51,750 bases of DNA from an uncultured Lachnoanaerobaculum sp. Lineage in GTDB: Bacteria > Bacillota > Clostridia > Lachnospirales > Lachnospiraceae. The translations under genes and the position numbers were made by a program. The stretch spans positions 1 through 51,750 of the forward strand of contig CALALP010000059.1 of assembly GCA_937925515.1 (NCBI GenBank), read 5' to 3'. Below the pieces are notes generated by a model. That model did no database searches and was not told where the DNA came from. It was given only the letters and a program-made list of their open reading frames with translations. Positions 43,366 through 50,170 of this stretch are shown here, in pieces (positions within the stretch are counted from its first letter, which is position 1; the number at the start of each line of letters is the position of its first letter).

Positions 43366-43653
43366 ATGGGAAGATTTGATACAACCGGTATAGAGAGCTT
43401 TAGAAAAGATACACTTAAAGGTTTTGAAAATTTCGTAAATGCTGCAAGAGTAAATGAATTATTGAAGAAAAAAGATAGAAGAAATACACTTATAATCATT
43501 CTTTCTGTAATCGGAGCAGTAATTGCGATTGCAGGCATTGCTTTTGCACTCTATAAGTTTTTTACACCTAATTATCTCGAGGACTTTGAAGATGATTTTG
43601 AGGACGACTTCGATGATGATTATTTTGATGATGACGATGACATTGAAGAATAA
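43366..43653 (+). CDS. Small membrane protein with a highly acidic C-terminal tail
   Basis: 95 residues, family not recognised. A basic, helical N-terminal part (1-42) leads to one membrane helix (about 43-66). The last 25 residues are almost only Asp, Glu, Phe and Tyr (repeats like FEDDFEDDFDDDYFDDDDD). AAAGGAAG lies ahead of the ATG and it has its own promoter. Orientation with the basic part inside would place the acidic tail outside, where it could bind cations or basic wall proteins. That is inference. Confidence 0.65.
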   Translation: MGRFDTTGIESFRKDTLKGFENFVNAARVNELLKKKDRRNTLIIILSVIGAVIAIAGIAFALYKFFTPNYLEDFEDDFEDDFDDDYFDDDDDIEE

Positions 43654-43713
43654 TGATTTGTTGCACTAAGGTTGAATTATATTTTTAAATTAATTTAATA
43701 GATTATTTAAATG

Positions 43714-43748
43714 CAGGGTTATCTTTGCCGGTGGCGAGGATAGCCCTG
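43714..43748 (+). terminator. G-U rich hairpin upstream of rlmD
   Basis: 16-base arms CAGGGTTATCTTTGCC/GGCGAGGATAGCCCTG with a GGT loop. All three deviations from a perfect palindrome are C-to-T in the left arm, which keep G-U pairing in plus-strand RNA only. No T run follows. The right arm shares GGCGAGGA with the hairpin at 29727-29755. Confidence 0.55.
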
Positions 43749-43781
43749 TACAATTACAAGGAATTTTTTAGGAGTAAGTAA

Positions 43782-45434
43782 ATGAAAAAGGGAGAGATTT
43801 CAATAGGTTTAGTAAGTGAAACAAGATTTCCTGACGAGGGAATTATTTATAGAGATGACGGAAAGGTAAAAATTAAGCATTGCATTCCACATCAATTAAT
43901 CGAATATATGATTACTAGGAAAAAAGAGGGAAATGCAAAAGGCAGAATGATTAGAGTTGTAGAAAAATCGCCTTTAGAAAATGTAGAAACTCCATGTATT
44001 CATTCAGGTATATGTGGTGGTTGCCTATACCAAACAGTCGGCTATGAAAATCAACTTAAAATAAAAGAAGAACAAATTTTGACTTTACTAAAAAATGCTA
44101 CTAAAGATGAGTTTATTTGGGAGGGAATCAAAGCAAGCCCATTTGAGATAGGTTATAGAAATAAAATGGAATATTCATTTGGAGATGAATATAAAGACGG
44201 ACCTCTAGCACTTGGAATGCATAAAAGAGGGAGTCATTATGATATAGTAACCACCGATGAATGTAAAATAGTTCATGAAGATTTTACACAGATACTTAAA
44301 ACCACTTTAGAATTTTTTAGAAATAAAAACATACCATATTTTCATAAAAATACACATTTAGGCGTTTTAAGACATCTTATTATAAGGAGAAGTGTTTACA
44401 ACAAAGAACTTCTTATCAATCTAGTTACTACCACCCAACTTGGCTCAGAGTTTGAAGAAGTATTAAGAGATTGGAAAGAGGAAATTTTAAAACTTGATAG
44501 TAAGATAGAGGCAAAAGTGTCAGGAATACTACATACTAAAAATGATTCTCTCGCAGATGCAGTTATAGATGAGGGAATGAGTATTTTATATGGGAACGAT
44601 TTCATTGTAGAGAAATTGCTCGGCTTAGAGTTTAAAATAAGTACATTTTCATTTTTCCAAACAAACTCACTTGGAGCTGAGGTCTTGTATTCAGTAGCAG
44701 GAGAGTACATAGGAGATACTAAAGGAAAGTCAGTTTATGATTTATATTCAGGAACAGGCACAATAGCTCAATTACTCGCCAAATTTGCAGAGGAAGTATA
44801 TGGAGTTGAAATAGTTGAGGAGGCAGTAGATGCAGCAAGAGAAAATGCAGTAAGAAACGGCATTTTAAATTGTAAATTTATTGCAGGGGACGTACTTAAG
44901 ATAATTGATGATTTGGATAGAAAGCCTGATATTATTATTTTAGATCCTCCAAGGGACGGAGTACATCCAAAGGCACTCCCTAAAATAATTGACTTTAATG
45001 CTGAAAAAATAGTTTATATCTCATGTAAACCAAGTTCACTTGCAAGGGATATGGAGGTTTTAAATGCAGGTGGCTACCATATGGTAAAGGCGTGTGCAGT
45101 TGATATGTTTCCTTTTACGGGGAATGTGGAGACGGTAGCACTATTGTCCAAACTCGATGTCGATAAGCATATAGATGTTGAAATTAAGCTGGATGAGCTG
45201 GATTTGACAAGTGCTGAAAGCAAGGCTACTTATGCACAAATCAAAGAATATATATTAGAAAAATTCAATTTAAAGGTTTCGACACTCTATATTGCTCAGA
45301 TTAAAAGGAAATGTGGTATTGAATTAAGGGAGCATTATAATAAATCAAAAAAAGAGAAACAAGTTATTCCACAATGCACACCGGAAAAAGAGGAGGCTAT
45401 CATGGATGCTTTAAGGCATTTTAAAATGATTTAA
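43782..45434 (+). CDS. rlmD: 23S rRNA (uracil-C5)-methyltransferase, RlmD/TrmA family, with ICE-type C-terminal extension
   Basis: Methylates a uridine of 23S rRNA with S-adenosylmethionine. The 550 residues have the Fe-S cysteines CIHSGICGGC (about 73-82) and Cys in TTDECKIVH, the SAM motif DLYSGTGTIAQLL, DPPRDG, and the catalytic VYISCKPSSLARD segment. The family core ends near residue 457 (GNVETVALL). The last 92 residues (DVDKHIDVEIKLDELDL... to RHFKMI) are an extra domain, and the base composition changes at the same point (about 45120). I infer that an integrated element replaced the native 3' end and supplied this domain. Confidence 0.9.
   Translation: MKKGEISIGLVSETRFPDEGIIYRDDGKVKIKHCIPHQLIEYMITRKKEGNAKGRMIRVVEKSPLENVETPCIHSGICGGCLYQTVGYENQLKIKEEQILTLLKNATKDEFIWEGIKASPFEIGYRNKMEYSFGDEYKDGPLALGMHKRGSHYDIVTTDECKIVHEDFTQILKTTLEFFRNKNIPYFHKNTHLGVLRHLIIRRSVYNKELLINLVTTTQLGSEFEEVLRDWKEEILKLDSKIEAKVSGILHTKNDSLADAVIDEGMSILYGNDFIVEKLLGLEFKISTFSFFQTNSLGAEVLYSVAGEYIGDTKGKSVYDLYSGTGTIAQLLAKFAEEVYGVEIVEEAVDAARENAVRNGILNCKFIAGDVLKIIDDLDRKPDIIILDPPRDGVHPKALPKIIDFNAEKIVYISCKPSSLARDMEVLNAGGYHMVKACAVDMFPFTGNVETVALLSKLDVDKHIDVEIKLDELDLTSAESKATYAQIKEYILEKFNLKVSTLYIAQIKRKCGIELREHYNKSKKEKQVIPQCTPEKEEAIMDALRHFKMI
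45115..45160. other. Probable left attachment region of the conjugative element
   Basis: Inside the rlmD 3' end the AT-rich host codon pattern gives way to a richer one around GGAATGTGGAGACGGTAGCA (45121-45140). This encodes the conserved GNVETVALL end of the methyltransferase. rumA-type genes are known insertion sites of Tn5252-, CTn5- and related elements at this very codon stretch. The partner site lies outside the window. Confidence 0.4.
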
Positions 45435-45452
45435 AAGAAATGGAGGGTATTT

Positions 45453-45734
45453 ATGAGATGGATAATAAAAATAATCTTGTTTCCAATTAGCTTGGCATTA
45501 AGTATCCTCACAGCATTTCTAACATTTTTACTTGCCATAGGAACAACAATACTGTATTTGCTAATGCTTATGTGTGTCGTTGTTGGAGTCGTATCATTGT
45601 TTCAAAAGGATTTTTCAATAGGTATAGAAGCATTGATAGTAGGATTCTTGTTAAGCCCATACGGAATACCGATGGTTGGAGCAGCAGTTATAGCTTTTTT
45701 ACAAGGTATCAATGAAGCAATAAAATCAATCTAA
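45453..45734 (+). CDS. CD1845-family small membrane protein
   Basis: 93 residues with two to three long hydrophobic segments (about 4-30, 32-50, 62-85) and a short polar end. The family is named after the first gene of C. difficile CTn5 and lies at the left end of Tn1549-like elements. GGAGGG lies before the ATG, 18 bases after rlmD. Function unknown; its fixed place suggests a role in maintenance or establishment of the element. Confidence 0.75.
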   Translation: MRWIIKIILFPISLALSILTAFLTFLLAIGTTILYLLMLMCVVVGVVSLFQKDFSIGIEALIVGFLLSPYGIPMVGAAVIAFLQGINEAIKSI

Positions 45735-45862
45735 ATAAGAATATAGAATAACGATGATAGATATAGAGAACATAGAAAAATCTAAATAATGGGTTTGATT
45801 ATTAACATCTTACAACGTTGTTTAGACTACCTAAAAATCAAATTATGTTAGGAGTTATTTTG

Positions 45863-47470
45863 ATGGATGGAGTAAAAGAAATAATTTTGCAGACCAAGAA
45901 CGTGGAATATATAAAGAGAAATTTAGGAAAAGAACAATGGATACAGGTATCCGGTCACAAAGATATGAATGGTGCAGATGCAGGATTTTGGTGTGGGTTA
46001 GTTTCGCTAAATCATATAGATGAGGTATATAATGATGTTGGGTGGGATGTTTCTGCTAACGAGCAAGGAAATCCCGGATTTGAAGGAAATGGATACGCAT
46101 ATCAGTATAAAGCGAATTTGCTAAAAGATGGTTTTGAATCTATTTTATATTATCGTGATTTTTATGGTGTTGAGGAAGATTATATTGAGTTATCACAGGA
46201 GTTTATCTTACTAAACAATCTTCGATATAACAAAAATAGTAAATCATATTGGGCTATGTATGAAAATGGGGAAAGTGAAGAAGCGGTTAAATATATTGAT
46301 GCTACGACGATTCAAATTAAAATGAAGTTTTTACGTAATTATTCATCAGCAAAACAGATGGCAATTTTACTTTTTTTTGATATTAGAACTAAGTTCGATG
46401 GAAAAATATCTGATTTTGAGCTAGAAGAGTTTAATACCGAATCTAAAGATAAAAGTCTGTTTTATGGATTATGGGGCAGTGATATGAATTTTCCAACATA
46501 TGTGTATAGTGTCTTAATGGGTAAAAAAATTCTTATGCCAGTGCCAATTGAGGAATGTGGTTATTGGCCGTATGAAAAAGAAGAAAGTTACGAGGACTTT
46601 ATTATTGGTGTTGACGAGTTTGGAAAAGAGATTTTTAATACATGCAATCCGGATAAGCTAAATAATTATTTTGGGTCCAATCCAGATGCTCCTATGTATT
46701 TAACACCAGTATTTTTTAAGCGTGATGTATTACAAAAATATGTAAATAAACCTGAGTTATATGAGATTAGAGATGGATATTTGAGTTGTCAATCATTATG
46801 GGGTATTGAAATAGATAATCATCATAAAAATTGTGTAGCAGTTTATTTGGGCGATTTAGGAAGAGATTTACCTGAAAGTGAGCGTGGATACTGGAAAAGT
46901 TACAATATAGTAGGTGAAGAAGGAGTAAGCCAGGTATCTTTCCAAAGGGATTTCTGTAATATATTTACGGAGTCAAATATGGAAGAACATAAATTTCAAG
47001 TTCTTTATGGTTCTTTAATAAAGCAATGGAACACAAAATATGGCTGGGATTTATATCTGCCATTATCTGTGGAAGATCAATATAATCTAACTCAAATTAG
47101 AATTCCGTTTGGGGAAAGTCAGCCAGAATTCGATCAATTAGTTTTGTCGTTAGTTAAAGTTTTGATTGACTCACTTAATGAAGAGCGATTAATCGTTCTT
47201 GGAGATGTTCAAACTGATATTAAAGGAATAAGTAAACTTGAAAGATGGATACAATCAAACGAGGCTGTTGGATATGAAAATCATATTAAGTTTTTAAGGG
47301 ATTTACAGAAGTTAAGATCTACTGGATCTGGACACAGAAAAGGTAAAGAATATAGTAAGATTTCAAATACATTTGGCTTATCAGAAAAAAGTAAAATAGA
47401 TGTATTCGAAGAGGTTCTTCGAAAATCAAATGATTTCCTGAAATATATGAAAACTACGTTTTTAGATTAA
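45863..47470 (+). CDS. Protein of unknown function with a possible C-terminal HEPN-type RNase domain (ICE cargo)
   Basis: I do not recognise the family. The protein has 535 residues and no signal peptide or membrane helix. Residues about 1-400 look like mixed alpha/beta with many aromatic residues. The last ~115 are helical and contain LRSTGSGHRKG, an Arg485-x5-His491 spacing that fits the HEPN nuclease motif (R-x4-6-H). AGGAG (45850-45854) supports the ATG at 45863; TTG 45818 and ATG 45845 are alternatives. Arg codons CGT and CGA are frequent here but rare in the host genes, so it was acquired separately. It interrupts a conserved ICE gene order, as anti-phage cargo genes often do. The defence role is inference. 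Confidence 0.6.
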   Translation: MDGVKEIILQTKNVEYIKRNLGKEQWIQVSGHKDMNGADAGFWCGLVSLNHIDEVYNDVGWDVSANEQGNPGFEGNGYAYQYKANLLKDGFESILYYRDFYGVEEDYIELSQEFILLNNLRYNKNSKSYWAMYENGESEEAVKYIDATTIQIKMKFLRNYSSAKQMAILLFFDIRTKFDGKISDFELEEFNTESKDKSLFYGLWGSDMNFPTYVYSVLMGKKILMPVPIEECGYWPYEKEESYEDFIIGVDEFGKEIFNTCNPDKLNNYFGSNPDAPMYLTPVFFKRDVLQKYVNKPELYEIRDGYLSCQSLWGIEIDNHHKNCVAVYLGDLGRDLPESERGYWKSYNIVGEEGVSQVSFQRDFCNIFTESNMEEHKFQVLYGSLIKQWNTKYGWDLYLPLSVEDQYNLTQIRIPFGESQPEFDQLVLSLVKVLIDSLNEERLIVLGDVQTDIKGISKLERWIQSNEAVGYENHIKFLRDLQKLRSTGSGHRKGKEYSKISNTFGLSEKSKIDVFEEVLRKSNDFLKYMKTTFLD

Positions 47471-47623
47471 TTAGGAGCGTGATGTAAAGAACAAGTATGG
47501 CAAGAATTCTTCCTATATAGATACTTTATATTATGCTTTAAACTAGGGTTTGTGCAGTATTCACATCATTCATATAAATTCCAGTTTTGTAAAATAAAAA
47601 AATTCATAAAGATGGTTACCAAA

Positions 47624-47653
47624 GGCGATAGAGAAAAAAACTATCGTCTTTTT
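47624..47653 (+). terminator. Terminator or attenuator before the replication genes
   Basis: GGCGATAG/CTATCGTC stem with a nine-base A-rich loop, followed by TTTTT, 35 bases before the initiator gene. It either ends transcription of the cargo gene or attenuates the replication operon. Confidence 0.7.
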
Positions 47654-47687
47654 CTTTGCAAATTTTTAAGGAGGGAGGTGATCCTGT

Positions 47688-48455
47688 ATGGACTTCGACT
47701 ATTTCTATAACAGAGAAGCGGAAAGATTTAACTTTCTGAAACCTAAAATATTGGTAGATGGAGAAGAATTTACCGGACTTTCTGCTGAAGCCATTATCCT
47801 TTATTCCATGCTTTTGAAACGAACAGGAATGTCATTTAAGAATAACTGGATAGACAAGGAAGGCAGAGTATTCATCTATTTCACAGTTGAAGAAATCATG
47901 AAAAGAAGAAATATCTCAAAGCCTACTGCCATAAAAACATTGGACGAGTTAGACAGCAAGAAAGGGATAGGACTGATTGAAAGAGTAAGGCTTGGACTTG
48001 GTAAGCCGAATGTCGTTTATGTCAAAGACTTTATGAGCATAATAGCGGTAAAAGAAAATGACCTCTTGAAGTCAAAAAACTTAACTTCAGAAGTAAAAGA
48101 TTTTAACCTCAGAAGTAAAGAAAATGAACTTCAGGAAGTTCAAAATGTTGACTCTAACTATATAGAGAATAATAAGAGTAAGTATAGTAAGAGAGAATAT
48201 AGTTTTGGTGAAAACGGACTTGGAACATTTCAAAATGTCTTTTTAAAGGATGAAGATATAGGAGAATTACAAATAAAAATGGCAGGAGAGCTTGATAACT
48301 ACATTGAAAGATTATCAACCTATCTTCAAAGTACCGGAAAGACATATAAAGACCATAAAGCAACAATCCTTTCTTGGTTTTATAAAGATCAGGGAAGTAA
48401 GAAAAAATCCAATATCCCTACATGGGAGGAATATAACAAAGGAGTACATCTATGA
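47688..48455 (+). CDS. Replication initiator protein A (RepA_N family)
   Basis: 255 residues. The N-terminal winged-helix domain (about 1-110) has the RepA_N pattern FYNREAERFNFLKPKIL, AEAIILYSMLLKRTGMS and WIDKEGRVFIYFTVEEIM. A variable middle with Asn/Lys/Glu follows, then a C-terminal domain (about 195-255) ending in WYKDQGSKKKS. It initiates rolling-circle or theta-type replication of the excised element. GGAGGGAGGTG sets the ATG. It overlaps the ATPase gene by four bases (ATGA). Confidence 0.9.
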   Translation: MDFDYFYNREAERFNFLKPKILVDGEEFTGLSAEAIILYSMLLKRTGMSFKNNWIDKEGRVFIYFTVEEIMKRRNISKPTAIKTLDELDSKKGIGLIERVRLGLGKPNVVYVKDFMSIIAVKENDLLKSKNLTSEVKDFNLRSKENELQEVQNVDSNYIENNKSKYSKREYSFGENGLGTFQNVFLKDEDIGELQIKMAGELDNYIERLSTYLQSTGKTYKDHKATILSWFYKDQGSKKKSNIPTWEEYNKGVHL

Positions 48456-49303
48456 ATAAGGAATTAGAAAAAGTGATGATAGAAGATGTTGAATATAGTT
48501 TTGATCCTGAAAAAGAATACATCAAAGACGGACACGCCTACTGTAAAGTGTGCCATGAAAGAAAAGACGGGAAAGCATTAGAGTTTTTCGGAAAGCAGAT
48601 GATATTTAAGACTGCTTGTAAATGCGATAGAGATAGAGAAGCAAAAGAAAAAGAAAGACAGAAGCAACTTGAAATCGAGAGATTAAAAAGTAGCTGCTTC
48701 ACATCCATTATTCAGTGGTCATATACCTTTGAAAACTATCAGGGAAAAGAAAATCAGAGCCTTATCATCGCAAAGAATTTTGTAAAAGATTATGAATTGA
48801 TGAAAAAGGAAAATATCGGACTTCTGTTCTATGGAACAGTTGGAAGCGGAAAGACATATCTTGCCTGCTCTATTGCCAATGCACTGATTGAACAGTATCA
48901 GATAAGCGTTAAGATTAGAAACTTTGCACAGATAATCAACGAACTGCAAAAAGGCGGATTTGACCTTGATAAAAACGCATATATCGAATCCCTTGTAAAC
49001 ACTTCCGTTCTCATCTTAGATGATTTAGGAATTGAAAGAGATACAAGCTATGCCAAAGAGCAGGTATATAACATTGTGAATAACAGGTACTTAAAGCATA
49101 AGCCAACAATCTTTACCACAAATCTTTCATACAGCCAAATTGAAAACTGTACGGAGAGTGTGGAATACCAAAGAATTTACTCAAGAATTATTGAGATGTG
49201 TATTCCTGTGATGGTACTTGGAGAAGATTACAGAAAAGTTATTCAGGAAGAAAAATTAAAGAGGAATAAAGAAAGATTACTGACGGGAGGTGAGAGAACT
49301 TGA
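48452..49303 (+). CDS. DnaC-like ATP-binding protein (helicase loader type)
   Basis: 283 residues. An N-terminal zinc-binding region (Cys31, Cys34, Cys56, Cys58) precedes an AAA+ domain with Walker A YGTVGSGKT (127-135) and Walker B LILDDLGIE (about 188-196). Such DnaC/IstB-like proteins load a helicase for replication of the element. It is translationally coupled to repA upstream and to the PcfB gene downstream (stop overlaps the TTG start). Confidence 0.9.
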   Translation: MNKELEKVMIEDVEYSFDPEKEYIKDGHAYCKVCHERKDGKALEFFGKQMIFKTACKCDRDREAKEKERQKQLEIERLKSSCFTSIIQWSYTFENYQGKENQSLIIAKNFVKDYELMKKENIGLLFYGTVGSGKTYLACSIANALIEQYQISVKIRNFAQIINELQKGGFDLDKNAYIESLVNTSVLILDDLGIERDTSYAKEQVYNIVNNRYLKHKPTIFTTNLSYSQIENCTESVEYQRIYSRIIEMCIPVMVLGEDYRKVIQEEKLKRNKERLLTGGERT

Positions 49304-49785
49304 TCAATGAAGAAATCGCACGAAAAACGCTGAATATGGAAGTGAAAGCCGGAAAAGTAACAGCAAAACTTCTTTTGACTTTACTCAAGAAATTGATGAA
49401 AGAGGCTGAGAAACTCGGAGGGCTTGAAAAGCTGGTTAATGCTAACAGAAATGAAGTGAAGCTAAAAGATATGGTTAAAAAGGGACAGCTTGAAGAAATT
49501 CCAGTAGAAGAAGCAGAGCTGAAGGAACTGAAAAAGGAACTTAATCGGTATGGAGTAAAGTTTTCGGTGATGAAAGATAAAGAAAGCGGTAAATACTCCG
49601 TATTCTTTCAGGCAAAAGACATGAAAATAATGGATAAAGCCTTTAAACACGCTCTTTCAGAATCAGAAAAGAAAACGGAAAGGAAAGAGTCCATTCACAA
49701 AAATATTGAGAAGTTCAAGGAGATGGCAAAGAACACTGTTTCTAAAGATAAAGTTAAGAATAAACAAAAGGAGCAGAGCCTATGA
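49300..49785 (+). CDS. PcfB family protein (DUF3801)
   Basis: 161 residues, hydrophilic and Lys/Glu-rich, reading EEIARKTLNMEVKAGKVTAKLLLTLLKKLMKEAEK. PcfB of pCF10-like systems helps bring the relaxase-DNA complex to the coupling protein. The start is TTG, supported by GGGAGGTG and the overlap with the ATPase stop. It precedes VirD4, as in related elements. Confidence 0.85.
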   Translation: MINEEIARKTLNMEVKAGKVTAKLLLTLLKKLMKEAEKLGGLEKLVNANRNEVKLKDMVKKGQLEEIPVEEAELKELKKELNRYGVKFSVMKDKESGKYSVFFQAKDMKIMDKAFKHALSESEKKTERKESIHKNIEKFKEMAKNTVSKDKVKNKQKEQSL

Positions 49786-50120
49786 TAGATAAGATACTAA
49801 AAGACATCAAAGGCTTATTCAAAGTGCAAGATAAGGCAAAGTTTCTAAAACATAATATTCCCTATCTTGCATTTTTCTATATTGGCAACATCTTTTCTCA
49901 TCATGTAAGAGCCTATACTGGTGGCGATGTAATAGACAAAATCTTTCAAGGAATATTAGAGCTTAATACTATGAGCTTAATTCCGAGTATTCATGGGGCT
50001 GATATTTTAATGGGCGTGGGAGTAGCAGCTTTAATTAAATTTATTGTCTATACCAAAGGTAAAAACGCAAAAAAGTTCAAACAGGGTAAAGAGTATGGAT
50101 CAGCACGATGGGTTGCATAA
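49782..50120 (+). pseudogene. Truncated VirD4/TraG coupling protein (N-terminal 112 residues)
   Basis: The frame encodes the N-terminal membrane region of a type IV coupling protein (helices about 28-45 and 85-102) and reaches KQGKEYGSARWVA, then stops. In intact relatives the GSARW motif is followed by a long cytoplasmic ATPase domain with Walker boxes, some 450-500 residues, absent here. The break lies 50 bases before the serine recombinase gene. Either an element inserted at this point or a deletion joined the two. Confidence 0.8.
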
Positions 50121-50170
50121 TATTAACTGAACAGGAGTGATATATAGACACGAGAAAGGAGGATAATGCC

